Part shown: in pieces, positions 1 through 7,970 of the stretch | Position numbering within the stretch: position 1 is the first letter of the stretch | How the letters are laid out: the number at the start of each line of letters is the position of its first letter | Assembly: GCA_900769405.1 (NCBI GenBank) | Contig: CAAGGL010000026.1 | Coordinates: 1-64,000 of the forward strand | Direction of reading: 5' to 3' | Source: an uncultured Alistipes sp. | Lineage (GTDB): Bacteria; Bacteroidota; Bacteroidia; Bacteroidales; Rikenellaceae | DNA: 64,000 nucleotides | Made by a program: the position numbers and the translations under genes | Notes under the pieces: model-generated | Database searches by the model: none | Seen by the model: only the letters and a program-made list of their open reading frames with translations | What the model was told of the DNA's origin: nothing

Positions 1-83
1 CAGGCAGCGAAGTTCTAATCATCAAACCTCTATTTAGCCCTACATCTCAGTTAGATAAAGATTACCTTTGAGATGTTTGGTTC

Positions 84-116
84 GGTCGCTCCCCATCGCG
101 GGAGCGACCTTTTTTT
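84..116 (+). terminator. Rho-independent terminator of an upstream plus-strand gene
   Basis: A perfect 10-bp stem (84-93 with 100-109, loop 94-99) is followed by a run of T at 110-116. It must end a plus-strand transcript that begins left of the window. Bases 1-72 are the tail of that gene or its 3' leader; I cannot tell which frame, if any, is coding. Confidence 0.8.
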
Positions 117-132
117 GTGGCAATATGTAAAT

Positions 133-170
133 AAAAAAGCGAACCAACCCTCGTGGGTCAGTTCGCTTTT
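133..170 (-). terminator. Terminator of the HAD hydrolase gene
   Basis: On the minus strand a 10-bp stem (161-170 with 135-144) with an inner 4-bp stem (ACCC/GGGT) is followed by a T run (A run 133-138 on the plus strand). It lies about 20 bases past the HAD stop codon. Confidence 0.8.
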
Positions 171-189
171 GTGCGTTATTTGGAGGCTG

Positions 190-822
190 TTATTCGCGGT
201 TCAGGCGGTCGAGCAGTTCGTCCAAAGCCGCACGCCAATCCTCGCCATTAGCAGGGCAGAGAGTGTGTATACCCAAAGCCTCGGCTGCTGCCACATTATG
301 GGGTCCGTCATCGACGAAGACCGTTTCGTGGGGCAGAGATCCGGTCGCCGCCAAAACGTGCTCAAAAAAGCGCTTATCGGGCTTTACGACGCCCAACTCA
401 TACGAGGTGAAGATCGCATCGAAATAGTCGTCCAAAGGGCGTCGCTGAGCCGACAACTCCTCCGAGCGTGCCCAACTCATAATATAGGGATTGGTATTGC
501 TCAACACGTAGGTACGATAGCGTGGGCGGAGAGCCGTGATATAGTCCAATTTCTCGGTCGGGGTCTCGGTGAAGAAGCCCAACCACGCCCAGCGTGCCTC
601 CTCGTAGCTCACTTCGCGACCACACATCTGGCTCAGACGCTCGCGGAAACCCTCAGCCGTGATCGCCCCCTTCTCGACTTCGAGAAAAATGCCGTTCTGG
701 CAATAGTTGTCGAGTTGCTCGTTGGCGTCCTTCAAGCCCAACTGCTCAAAACGTTCCACTGCACCTTCGCGAATAAAGTGCGCAATCACACCTCCAAAAT
801 CGAATATAACTGTTTTAATCAT
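190..822 (-). CDS. HAD-superfamily hydrolase (subfamily IA, YihX-like phosphatase)
   Basis: A 210-residue soluble protein with all four HAD motifs: nucleophile D8 in FDFGGV, S108 of motif II (VLSNTN), K147 of motif III (VKPDKRFF) and the metal-binding acidic pair D171-D172 (VFVDDGPHN). The helical cap between residues 15 and 95 fits subfamily IA. The family dephosphorylates small sugar or nucleotide phosphates; the substrate cannot be read from sequence. In FDFGG the residue two after the nucleophile is Gly, as in YihX-type members, rather than the Asp of the usual DxD, so general acid catalysis may differ. It has its own promoter (847-878) and terminator, so it is probably monocistronic. Confidence 0.85.
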   Translation of the reverse strand: MIKTVIFDFGGVIAHFIREGAVERFEQLGLKDANEQLDNYCQNGIFLEVEKGAITAEGFRERLSQMCGREVSYEEARWAWLGFFTETPTEKLDYITALRPRYRTYVLSNTNPYIMSWARSEELSAQRRPLDDYFDAIFTSYELGVVKPDKRFFEHVLAATGSLPHETVFVDDGPHNVAAAEALGIHTLCPANGEDWRAALDELLDRLNRE

Positions 823-846
823 CGTCGTTTATCGTTTTTGTTGGGG

Positions 847-878
847 CAAAGATAGCATTTCGGGGGCTGAAATACAAA
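847..878 (-). promoter_or_regulatory. Bacteroidota promoter of the HAD gene
   Basis: On the minus strand TTTG (875-878) is followed after 20 bases by TATCTTTG (847-854), a match to the TTTG-N19/20-TAnnTTTG consensus of the phylum. The -33 element shares its T residues with the T run of the rnz terminator just upstream, so the two signals interlock. Confidence 0.7.
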
Positions 879-907
879 AAAAATGGCGAGCCGTTGTGCG
901 GTTCGCC
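875..907 (-). terminator. Terminator of rnz
   Basis: A 9-bp stem (885-893 with 899-907, one G-U pair) is followed on the minus strand by a T run over 875-883. It lies 28 bases past the rnz stop codon. Confidence 0.75.
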
Positions 908-934
908 TACATCTATCAAATTGTGATCGCTCGA

Positions 935-1861
935 TTATTCGCGTCGCTTGGGGATCTCGAACGTGCGTCCCTCGGTCGCCAAGTCCGTAGCCTCGAACAG
1001 CGTTCGCGCCTCGTTCAGCAGCACTCGCTCGTCCTTATATCGTGCCGAGAAATGGCCGATCAGCAATCGTCCGACCTCAGCCATTGACGCCACCTTAGCC
1101 GCCAGCAGAGCCGTTGAATGACCACGCTGGTGTGCCGTCTTGCGCTCAACGTCGAGGTAGGTAGCCTCGTGGTAGAGCAGATCTACCCCACTCACTATAC
1201 GCGCCACCCTAGCCGAGTACTGCGTATCGCTACAATACGCATACGCGCGCGGGCGAAATGGACGATAGGTGATCTCCGACGCGGGTAGCAGCGTGCCGTC
1301 CTCCAACGTCAGATCCTCGCCTCGCTTTGCCGCCGCAATCTGCGCAATGCCCAAGCCATAGCGCTCGATCGCCGACTTCTCGATATTGAGTTCGGGCTCC
1401 TTCTCGCGGAACAGATAGCCGCAACAAGGCACTCGATGGCGTAATGGAATGGTTTCGACGGTCATATACGACGTTTCGAACACCACCTTCTCGGCTCGCG
1501 TATTCACCTCGCAAAATTGCACCTCGTAGGGCAACTCCGTATCGAAATACTTGAAGTGGGTCTCCAAGATCTCGTCCAGCGGTTTCGGGCCGAAGACCTT
1601 CAACGGTGTACGGCGGCCGTACAGACCCATTGTCGATATCAGCGGGAACAAACCGTAGAGATGATCGCCGTGCAGGTGTGTAATGAACACCGCATTGATT
1701 TTGAGCGGATTGATGCCGTAGCGGATCAGCTGGCGCTGGGTATCTTCGCCACAATCTATCAAAAAAAACTGCTCACGCACATTGAGTGCGTGAGCAGAGG
1801 TATGTTTATCGGGAGTGGGTTTCGCCGAACTATTGCCAAGTATGGTCACTCGAAAGCTCAT
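935..1861 (-). CDS. rnz: Ribonuclease Z
   Basis: Metallo-beta-lactamase-fold endonuclease that removes 3' trailers from tRNA precursors. The diagnostic THLHGDH motif is at residues 65-71 of the longest frame, followed by the RNase Z type sequence YGLFPLISTMGLYGR, and later zinc ligands lie in HQRGHS and IGHFSARY near the C-terminus. The frame could open at 1873, but homologues begin close to MSFRVTILG, so I chose the internal Met at 1861 (308 aa). It follows rpsA on the same strand by about 85 bases. The first 110 bases of the coding region contain a terminator-like hairpin (1761-1795), reported separately. Confidence 0.93.
   Translation of the reverse strand: MSFRVTILGNSSAKPTPDKHTSAHALNVREQFFLIDCGEDTQRQLIRYGINPLKINAVFITHLHGDHLYGLFPLISTMGLYGRRTPLKVFGPKPLDEILETHFKYFDTELPYEVQFCEVNTRAEKVVFETSYMTVETIPLRHRVPCCGYLFREKEPELNIEKSAIERYGLGIAQIAAAKRGEDLTLEDGTLLPASEITYRPFRPRAYAYCSDTQYSARVARIVSGVDLLYHEATYLDVERKTAHQRGHSTALLAAKVASMAEVGRLLIGHFSARYKDERVLLNEARTLFEATDLATEGRTFEIPKRRE
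1761..1795 (-). terminator. Terminator-like hairpin inside the 5' end of rnz
   Basis: On the minus strand a perfect 10-bp stem (1786-1795 with 1771-1780) with a 5-base loop is followed by AG and eight T residues (A run 1761-1768). It lies within codons about 27-38 of rnz, whose protein sequence there (ALNVREQFFLID) is conserved family sequence. It could end rpsA transcripts or attenuate rnz. Confidence 0.55.
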
Positions 1862-1947
1862 TGTCGTCCGCAATTGCTACGTATTCCAATCAATACCCTC
1901 TCGTCAGCCCCTCTTGTCAATTTCGCTTAGCTCACCCCCAGCTGATG

Positions 1948-3741
1948 TTACTCAGCGTCCTTCTCCATCTGAGCCTTCAACTCAGCCAGCGAAGTGATGT
2001 CACCCAAAGTGGTCTTCTCAACCGAAGCGTTGATCTTCTTAACCGACGACTTGGTTGCCTCAGCTGCCTCAGCCTTAGCCTTCTTCTCGGCCTTCTCCTC
2101 AGCACGCTTTGCCTCCTCGAACAAGCGAGTGTGCGACAGGGTGATGCGCTTGGTTGCCTTCGAGAACTCGATAACCTTGAACGACAAAGTCTCACCAGCC
2201 TTAGCCGAAGTGCCGTCCTCCTTTACCAACTGACGTGCAGGTGCAAAGCCCTCGATGGTCTCCGACAAAGTAACAACTGCGCCCTTCTCGGTCAGCTCCT
2301 TGATGGTACCCTCGTGTACGGTATCAACAGCGTACTGCTGCTCGAACTCGTTCCAGGGGTTCTCCTCCAACTGCTTGTGGCCGAGGCTCAGACGACGGTT
2401 CTCCTTGTCGATCTCCAATACTACAACCTCGATCTCAGCACCGATCTGAGTGAACTCTGCGGGGTGCTTGATCTTCTTGGTCCAGCTCAGATCCGAGATG
2501 TGGATCAAGCCATCGATACCCTCCTCGATCTCAACGAATACACCGAAGTTGGTGAAGTTGCGAACCTTAGCAGTGTGCTTGCTGCCAACGGGGTACTTGT
2601 TCTCGATTGCCTCCCAGGGATCAGCAGTCAGCTGCTTGATACCCAGCGACATCTTGCGCTCCTCGCGATCCAAGGTCAGAACTACTGCCTCGATCTCGTC
2701 GCCTACCTTCATAAACTCCTGCGCCGAACGCAGGTGCTGGCTCCACGACATCTCCGATACGTGAATCAGACCCTCTACGCCTGCTGCGATCTCAACGAAT
2801 GCACCGTAGTCAGCCATAACAACTACCTTACCCTTAACCTTGTCGCCTACCTTCAAGTCTGCGCTCAAAGCCTCCCAAGGATGTGCGGTCAGCTGCTTCA
2901 AGCCGAGAGCGATACGCTTCTTCTGATCGTCGAAGTCGAGGATTACTACGTTGAGCTTCTGATCCAGCTCTACGATCTCCTCGGGGTGGTTTACGCGACC
3001 CCACGACAGATCGGTGATGTGGATCAAACCGTCAACACCGCCCAAGTCGATGAATACGCCATACGAAGTGATGTTCTTAACAACACCCTCCAAGATCTGG
3101 CCCTTCTCCAACTTCGACATAATCTCCTTCTTCTGTGCCTCGAGCTCAGCCTCAACCAGAGCCTTGTGCGATACAACTACGTTGCGGAACTCCTGGTTGA
3201 TCTTAACAACCTTGAACTCCATAGTCTTGTCAACGTAGAAGTCGTAATCACGGATGGGCTTAACATCGATCTGCGAACCGGGCAAGAATGCCTCGATACC
3301 GAATACATCGACGATCATACCGCCCTTAGTGCGGCACTTGATATAACCCTTGATGATCTCGTCGTTCTCCAAAGCGAGGTTAACGCGATCCCACGACTTG
3401 AGCTGGCGAGCCTTCTTGTGCGACAGCAACAGCTGGCCCTTCTTGTCCTCAGCGCTCTCTACATAAACCTCAACCTTCTCACCTACGGTCAGCTCGGGGT
3501 TGTAGCGGAACTCGCCTACGGGGATAATACCTTCGCTCTTGTAGCCGATGTTAACTACAACTTCGCGCTTGTTGATGTCTACTACGGTACCCTCGACTAC
3601 CTCGCCTACCTGTACCTTCGACAGAGTCTGGTCATACGCACCAGCGATCTCCTCTTTCGACTTGTCATAGAGATCCAACTCGTTCTCAAATGCGTTCCAA
3701 TCGAAGTTCTCGTTTGCGACTACCATTTTGTTTTCTACCAT
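1948..3741 (-). CDS. rpsA: 30S ribosomal protein S1
   Basis: RNA-binding ribosomal protein that helps mRNA dock on the 30S subunit. Six S1 (OB-fold) repeats can be seen; repeats 3-5 carry the strongest signature, for example YGVFIDLGGVDGLIH and FGVFVEIEEGIDGLIH, each followed by a DLSW or EMSW box. Length near 600 aa matches Bacteroidota S1. The frame extends to 3783, but the extra residues do not look like protein, and Met at 3741 or 3726 (just before VVANENFDW) is a better start. The C-terminus is a charged Lys/Glu/Ala tail. Since Bacteroidota lack Shine-Dalgarno use, S1 is likely central to initiation. A promoter at 3855-3885 gives a leader of over 100 bases. Confidence 0.95.
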   Translation of the reverse strand: MVENKMVVANENFDWNAFENELDLYDKSKEEIAGAYDQTLSKVQVGEVVEGTVVDINKREVVVNIGYKSEGIIPVGEFRYNPELTVGEKVEVYVESAEDKKGQLLLSHKKARQLKSWDRVNLALENDEIIKGYIKCRTKGGMIVDVFGIEAFLPGSQIDVKPIRDYDFYVDKTMEFKVVKINQEFRNVVVSHKALVEAELEAQKKEIMSKLEKGQILEGVVKNITSYGVFIDLGGVDGLIHITDLSWGRVNHPEEIVELDQKLNVVILDFDDQKKRIALGLKQLTAHPWEALSADLKVGDKVKGKVVVMADYGAFVEIAAGVEGLIHVSEMSWSQHLRSAQEFMKVGDEIEAVVLTLDREERKMSLGIKQLTADPWEAIENKYPVGSKHTAKVRNFTNFGVFVEIEEGIDGLIHISDLSWTKKIKHPAEFTQIGAEIEVVVLEIDKENRRLSLGHKQLEENPWNEFEQQYAVDTVHEGTIKELTEKGAVVTLSETIEGFAPARQLVKEDGTSAKAGETLSFKVIEFSKATKRITLSHTRLFEEAKRAEEKAEKKAKAEAAEATKSSVKKINASVEKTTLGDITSLAELKAQMEKDAE

Positions 3742-3854
3742 AAAAATTTTTGTGATACAATCACTCGTTAAAAAGTTTGACAATAAATTAATTTAACTCT
3801 TTGAGCATCAAACGTTTGCATTTACACGCGTACGCACGACGCCGAAAAAGCGCA

Positions 3855-3885
3855 CAAATGTACGAACTATTTTTCGGATTTACAA
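3855..3885 (-). promoter_or_regulatory. Promoter of rpsA
   Basis: On the minus strand TTG (3883-3885) stands 20 bases before TACATTTG (3855-3862). Transcription would start near 3848, leaving a leader of about 105-120 bases before the preferred start codon. That is long enough for autogenous control by S1, which is known in other bacteria but unproven here. Confidence 0.6.
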
Positions 3886-3941
3886 CTATTTACGAAGTTT
3901 TTGCGCGAACATTCTGCCCTAATTCTCATTTGAGCAAAACG

Positions 3942-3967
3942 AAAAAACCGCGCCCCGAAGGACGCGG
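3942..3967 (-). terminator. Terminator of the 5'-nucleotidase gene
   Basis: An 8-bp stem (3948-3955 with 3960-3967, one G-U pair) closed by a tetraloop is followed on the minus strand by six T residues. It lies just past the stop codon at 3990. Confidence 0.8.
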
Positions 3968-3989
3968 CTTAAATTCGAAGCGAGATTCG

Positions 3990-5414
3990 CTACTCCTCGA
4001 CAATCGCGATGCGCTCCTCGTTGGTGTAGCCGAGGGGCGAGTGGTGGCGCAGCTCGTCGAGCAGTACCTCTGTCACGAGGATACCCGTAGCGTTGTGCTC
4101 GCCGCTCTTGTCGAAGTTGTAATTTTTGTACATATAGTCGCCCATTGCCACCTTGTAGGTGTGACCCTCTTTGAGCGTCGAGAACTGAACGTCAATCGCC
4201 TCACCCTCAGCGTCGGTAACAATTGTGTAGCTTGTACCATAAGGGTTGATATCGGGGCGGTGCGACTCCTTCGGATTGGCTGTATCGTTGAACTTATTGA
4301 TGATCATTCCACGAATCTGCGCGGTGGTCATCTGCGCGGTATAGATCGTACTGCTGAACGGCTCCAAAGTGAAGATATCGCCAATGCTGATACCCTCCTT
4401 ACGCATCGAATCAAGACGCACGCCGCCAAAGTGATAAAGACCTACGTCCGACTTCGAGCGCTTTGTGATCGCCTCAGCCATAAAGTTCGCCAAGCCGACC
4501 TTCGACATCTGGATCTTCGACGAGCCGATCGGAGCACTCAGGTAGGGATCCTTATAATATACCTCAACGGCCGCCTTCATCTCCTCATCCTCGGCATAGT
4601 CAGCCAGCGCCACAAGGCGATTTTCGAGGCGGGTAATCTTGTTGCCCTGCATCTCGACAACCGTAACGCCGAGGTTCTTCAAACTCTTGCCCGTCTGGGT
4701 AATCAGCGTTTCGTTATAATCCTGACCCTCAGGAAGAACAGTATGAGTATGACCACCTACGATCATATCGAATTCGGTAGCATCGACCGTCAGCACACGG
4801 TCCATATCGTCGCCCAAATGCGAGATCAGCACCAGCACGTCGCACTGCTCTTTGAGCGACTGCATCTCGACCGCCTTCTCGAAGGGTGAATAGAATTTCA
4901 GACCCTCGAAATTGGTCTTCTGACCATCGGGATAACCGTCGGCAAAGTTGGTGATCAGACCCACGAAACCAAACTTGATGCCGCCACGCTCGATGATCGT
5001 CGTAGCGGGCACGGTCAGCTCCGAGCCACACGACTCCATATTGGCGCATACGATCTGGAAATCGGCCTGCGAAATGCGCTCGCGGAGCAACTCCTGACCA
5101 TAGTCAAATTCGTGATTACCGAGCGTAGCCACGTCATAACCCACGCGGTTCATCAACTCGATAACGGGCAGACACTTCTGCTCTGCCTTATCGACATAGG
5201 CATTACCCGTCCAGCGGTCGCCCGCATCGGCCAATATCACCTCAACCGTATCGCGGCACTCGGCAATAGCCGTAGCCAGGCGCGGAAATTGCTGAATTGC
5301 ACCGTGAATATCGTTAGTCGAGAGGATCACGACGCGGCGTGTAGGCTTCGGCGAGCACGACGCTACGAGGAGCAAAAGGGTAAATGCAACAAAAGTTAAA
5401 AATGATCGTTTCAT
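3990..5414 (-). CDS. UshA-like 5'-nucleotidase / metallophosphoesterase lipoprotein
   Basis: Exported phosphohydrolase likely to dephosphorylate nucleotides outside the cytoplasm so that nucleosides can be taken up. The N-terminus is a lipoprotein signal with LVASC and lipidated Cys20. The calcineurin-like domain shows NDIHG (34-38), ADAGDRW (63-68), LGNHEFDYG (98-106), a later SHLGDD and GGHTHT. The 5'-nucleotidase C-terminal domain follows (about residues 300-460). At 474 residues it is shorter than E. coli UshA. In many Bacteroidales the two domains are separate adjacent genes; here they are fused. It is divergent from a cytoplasmic nucleoside kinase, a sensible salvage partner. Substrate range is inference. 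Confidence 0.88.
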   Translation of the reverse strand: MKRSFLTFVAFTLLLLVASCSPKPTRRVVILSTNDIHGAIQQFPRLATAIAECRDTVEVILADAGDRWTGNAYVDKAEQKCLPVIELMNRVGYDVATLGNHEFDYGQELLRERISQADFQIVCANMESCGSELTVPATTIIERGGIKFGFVGLITNFADGYPDGQKTNFEGLKFYSPFEKAVEMQSLKEQCDVLVLISHLGDDMDRVLTVDATEFDMIVGGHTHTVLPEGQDYNETLITQTGKSLKNLGVTVVEMQGNKITRLENRLVALADYAEDEEMKAAVEVYYKDPYLSAPIGSSKIQMSKVGLANFMAEAITKRSKSDVGLYHFGGVRLDSMRKEGISIGDIFTLEPFSSTIYTAQMTTAQIRGMIINKFNDTANPKESHRPDINPYGTSYTIVTDAEGEAIDVQFSTLKEGHTYKVAMGDYMYKNYNFDKSGEHNATGILVTEVLLDELRHHSPLGYTNEERIAIVEE

Positions 5415-5460
5415 AACTTATAAGGTCGTTTTTAATAGGAAAAAGTTCTTTTTTGTTCGT

Positions 5461-5468
5461 CAAAGTTA
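5461..5468 (-). promoter_or_regulatory. Minus-10-like element (TAACTTTG) of the 5'-nucleotidase gene
   Basis: TAACTTTG on the minus strand matches TAnnTTTG and lies about 47 bases before the start codon at 5414. No clear TTTG stands at the usual distance upstream, so the promoter may need an activator. Confidence 0.45.
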
Positions 5469-5540
5469 CATTTTTTTCGTGAAACATTAGCATAAATGGA
5501 ATTTATTTTGCAAATTTGTAGCAGACTAAACTATTTCCTT

Positions 5541-7211
5541 ATGATGCCTGTTGTCAAAATTATATGCGAAAATAACGGTGCCGAACTCTCCGTTAATATG
5601 GGTACATCGCTGTACGAAGTGACCAATATCCTCGCACTCCGCAACCCGCACCCTTTCTTGGCGGCATACGTCAATAACCGCATCAAAGAGCTGGATTACA
5701 AGATATATAAGCCCGTCTCGGTACGCTTTATCGACATCACTCACTTCGAGGGTATTCGCGTCTATCAGCGCACGCTATTCTTCATTATGCACAAGGCCGT
5801 GCACGACCTCTACCCCGATGCAACCTTCTCGATCCGACACTCCGTTTCGAAGGGTTTCTATTGCGAAATCGACAACCACGACGAACTCTCGGACGAGCAG
5901 ATCGCGCAGATCAAACAGCGTATGGACGAGATTATCGCAGCCGATATTCCTATCGTGCGCGAGCGTCTGTTCGCCTCGGAGGTCGAGAACATCTACTCGA
6001 AGCTCGGTTTCGACGACAAGATTACCCTGCTGCGCACACGCCCGCGACTCTATGCCGACGTCTATCGTATGGCCGATATGGCGGGTTATTTCTATGGTGC
6101 GCTGGCACCCTCGACAAGTTACATTCATCTGTTCGACATACGCCGCTACTACAACGGTTTGCACTTAGCAGTGCCCCAGCGCACCAACCCCTCGCAGCTC
6201 GAAAACATCGTTCCGCAGGATAAGATGTTCGACATCTTCAAGGAGTACAAGGAGTGGGTCGAGGTGATGGGTGTGCAGAACATCGGTTCGCTCAACGAGA
6301 AGGTTCTGGCTGGCGAAAGCAGCGACCTGATCAAGGTGGCCGAGGCCTTCCACGAAAAGAAATTGGGTGCCATTGCCGACTCGATCTACGACGCAAATAT
6401 CTCGCGCGGAGCTCGCATCGTGCTCATCTCGGGCCCCTCGTCGAGCGGCAAGACCACGTTCGCGCAACGACTTGGTATTCAGTTGCGTATTCTCGGACTG
6501 CGCCCCGTGACGATCTCGCTCGACGACTACTTCGTAAACCGCGAAGACACCCCGCGCGACGAGAAGGGCGACTACGATTTCGAGGCGTTGGAGGCGATCG
6601 ACATCGCGCTGTTCAACGACCAGCTCAACCGCCTGCTCAGTGGTGAGAGCGTGCAGGTACCGAAGTTCAATTTCATCACCGGACTGCGCGAGTGGCACGA
6701 GAAACCGCTGCAACTCGACGAACGTTCTGTGCTCGTCATCGAGGGTATTCACGGCCTCAACCCGCAGCTGACAGCAGGCGTTGACGACAAGATGAAATTC
6801 AAGGTATATATCTCGGCACTGACCTCGATTTCGATGGATAACCTATCGCGTATCGCAACAACCGACAACCGACTGATTCGCCGCATCACACGCGACTACT
6901 ACACGCGTGGAGCCAATGCCGAGGCGACCATTCGTCGCTGGCAGAGCGTACGTCGCGGCGAGGACAAGCACATCTTCCCCTATCAGGAAAATGCCGACGT
7001 GATGTTCAACAGTTCGCTCTTCTACGAGATTGCCGTACTGCGCCAATTCATCGAGCCGAAACTGCGCGAGGTACCCAACACCGTACCCGAGTATGCCGAG
7101 GCGAAACGACTGCTCAAATTCCTCGATAACTTCCAGCCGATCGACCCTGCGGAGATTCCGCCAACGTCGATTTTGCGCGAATTTATCGGCGGCAGCAGTT
7201 TCAAATACTAA
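5541..7211 (+). CDS. Nucleoside (uridine) kinase with N-terminal TGS-like region
   Basis: Cytoplasmic kinase that phosphorylates a nucleoside, probably uridine or cytidine, using ATP. The C-terminal half is uridine-kinase-like, with the P-loop GPSSSGKTT at residues 298-306 and the LDDYF and VIEGIHGLN motifs. The N-terminal 280 residues contain a TGS-like start and a region related to threonyl-tRNA synthetase editing domains, an arrangement common in Bacteroidales nucleoside kinases. The frame could open at 5496, but those residues look like leader, and Met-Met at 5541/5544 followed by PVVKIICENNG is a better start (556 aa). The neighbouring surface nucleotidase suggests pyrimidine salvage. 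Confidence 0.87.
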   Translation: MMPVVKIICENNGAELSVNMGTSLYEVTNILALRNPHPFLAAYVNNRIKELDYKIYKPVSVRFIDITHFEGIRVYQRTLFFIMHKAVHDLYPDATFSIRHSVSKGFYCEIDNHDELSDEQIAQIKQRMDEIIAADIPIVRERLFASEVENIYSKLGFDDKITLLRTRPRLYADVYRMADMAGYFYGALAPSTSYIHLFDIRRYYNGLHLAVPQRTNPSQLENIVPQDKMFDIFKEYKEWVEVMGVQNIGSLNEKVLAGESSDLIKVAEAFHEKKLGAIADSIYDANISRGARIVLISGPSSSGKTTFAQRLGIQLRILGLRPVTISLDDYFVNREDTPRDEKGDYDFEALEAIDIALFNDQLNRLLSGESVQVPKFNFITGLREWHEKPLQLDERSVLVIEGIHGLNPQLTAGVDDKMKFKVYISALTSISMDNLSRIATTDNRLIRRITRDYYTRGANAEATIRRWQSVRRGEDKHIFPYQENADVMFNSSLFYEIAVLRQFIEPKLREVPNTVPEYAEAKRLLKFLDNFQPIDPAEIPPTSILREFIGGSSFKY

Positions 7212-7269
7212 CAACCTGAGAACAACCTAAAAACATAAACCTAACCTACCTAAAACCTAAAAACACATT
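7212..7269 (+). other. A/C-rich unstructured leader before the TetR gene
   Basis: The 58 bases between the kinase stop and the TetR start are almost free of G and consist of repeated ACCTAAA-like units. No promoter consensus is visible. Such A-rich, unfolded leaders help initiation in Bacteroidota, so the TetR gene is probably translated from the kinase transcript. Confidence 0.35.
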
Positions 7270-7851
7270 ATGACCGTTGATAGAAATTTACGTCGCAAGG
7301 AACTGTTGACCAGCTTCTTGAACACATTCGCCAAACACGGTTTAGACAAGACTTCGATGCGTTATCTGATCGTCGAATCGGGTATTAGTTCGTCGTTCAT
7401 CTACGAGATGTTCGAGGGTCGCGACCAGATGGTCATCGAAACAATTCGTTTCTACTATCAGTCGCTCATCGACGCCAGCGACGATATGCGCAAAGATGAG
7501 AATCTGACTATGCTCGACTTCTTGAACAATGTCGAAAAGCTGGCAGTCAAGAATCTGATGTATGACCGCTTTGTGATGCAGTCGATACTCCACCCCGGTT
7601 ACCGCCCACGAGTATTCGATCTGGTCGAAAAATTGGACGAAGATCAGGCAATTCTCACTGTGGAACTGGCCGAAAAAGAGGGCATCAAATCCGAATATGC
7701 CAAGATCACAATGGACTACCTCCACTCGGTGCTCAACGCTTACGCAATTATGATGAACGAGGAACTGTTCCATACCCAAATGGAGCGCCTGCGCAAGTTC
7801 TGGTTGCAACTACAACAAGGCGAAGAGCCAAAACCTACGTGGCAAATTTAG
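7270..7851 (+). CDS. TetR/AcrR-family transcriptional regulator
   Basis: A 193-residue protein with an N-terminal three-helix DNA-binding domain (about residues 8-55): LLTSFLNTFAKHGLDKTSMR, then ESGISSSFIYEMFEGRDQM in place of the usual GVSKGTLYHYF. The recognition helix is therefore SSSFIYEMF. The remaining 135 residues form the helical ligand-binding and dimerisation part, for which I recognise no ligand. It ends 119 bases before gcvP on the same strand, and the spacer holds a 17-bp perfect inverted repeat overlapping the gcvP promoter, an obvious candidate operator. Regulation of gcvP by this protein is inference. Confidence 0.85.
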   Translation: MTVDRNLRRKELLTSFLNTFAKHGLDKTSMRYLIVESGISSSFIYEMFEGRDQMVIETIRFYYQSLIDASDDMRKDENLTMLDFLNNVEKLAVKNLMYDRFVMQSILHPGYRPRVFDLVEKLDEDQAILTVELAEKEGIKSEYAKITMDYLHSVLNAYAIMMNEELFHTQMERLRKFWLQLQQGEEPKPTWQI

Positions 7852-7882
7852 CAAAATAGCGCGTAAGGCATAAAGATTTTCG

Positions 7883-7935
7883 ACAAAGTACGATACAAAC
7901 CGAAAAAAATTAGGTATTTTTGTATCGTACTTTGT
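7883..7935 (+). promoter_or_regulatory. 17-bp perfect inverted repeat overlapping the gcvP promoter
   Basis: The arm at 7883-7899 is the exact reverse complement of 7919-7935, with a 19-base spacer. The sequence TATTTTTG (7915-7922), a match to the TAnnTTTG promoter element, overlaps the right arm, so a protein bound to the dyad would control initiation at gcvP. The hairpin has no T run after it, which argues against a simple terminator. The core of each arm (GTACGATAC or its complement) is itself nearly palindromic. Confidence 0.75.
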
Positions 7936-7970
7936 TACATCTACGAATAAACTTATAAACTATTATATCT

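Noticed and set aside
1..72. Coding tail of an upstream gene in one of the forward frames
   Set aside because: Two frames close within 72 bases and none has a recognisable sequence; only the following terminator is secure.
7852..7970. Glycine riboswitch before gcvP
   Set aside because: The region is a simple two-arm dyad with a promoter element. I see no tandem aptamer-like multi-stem structure.
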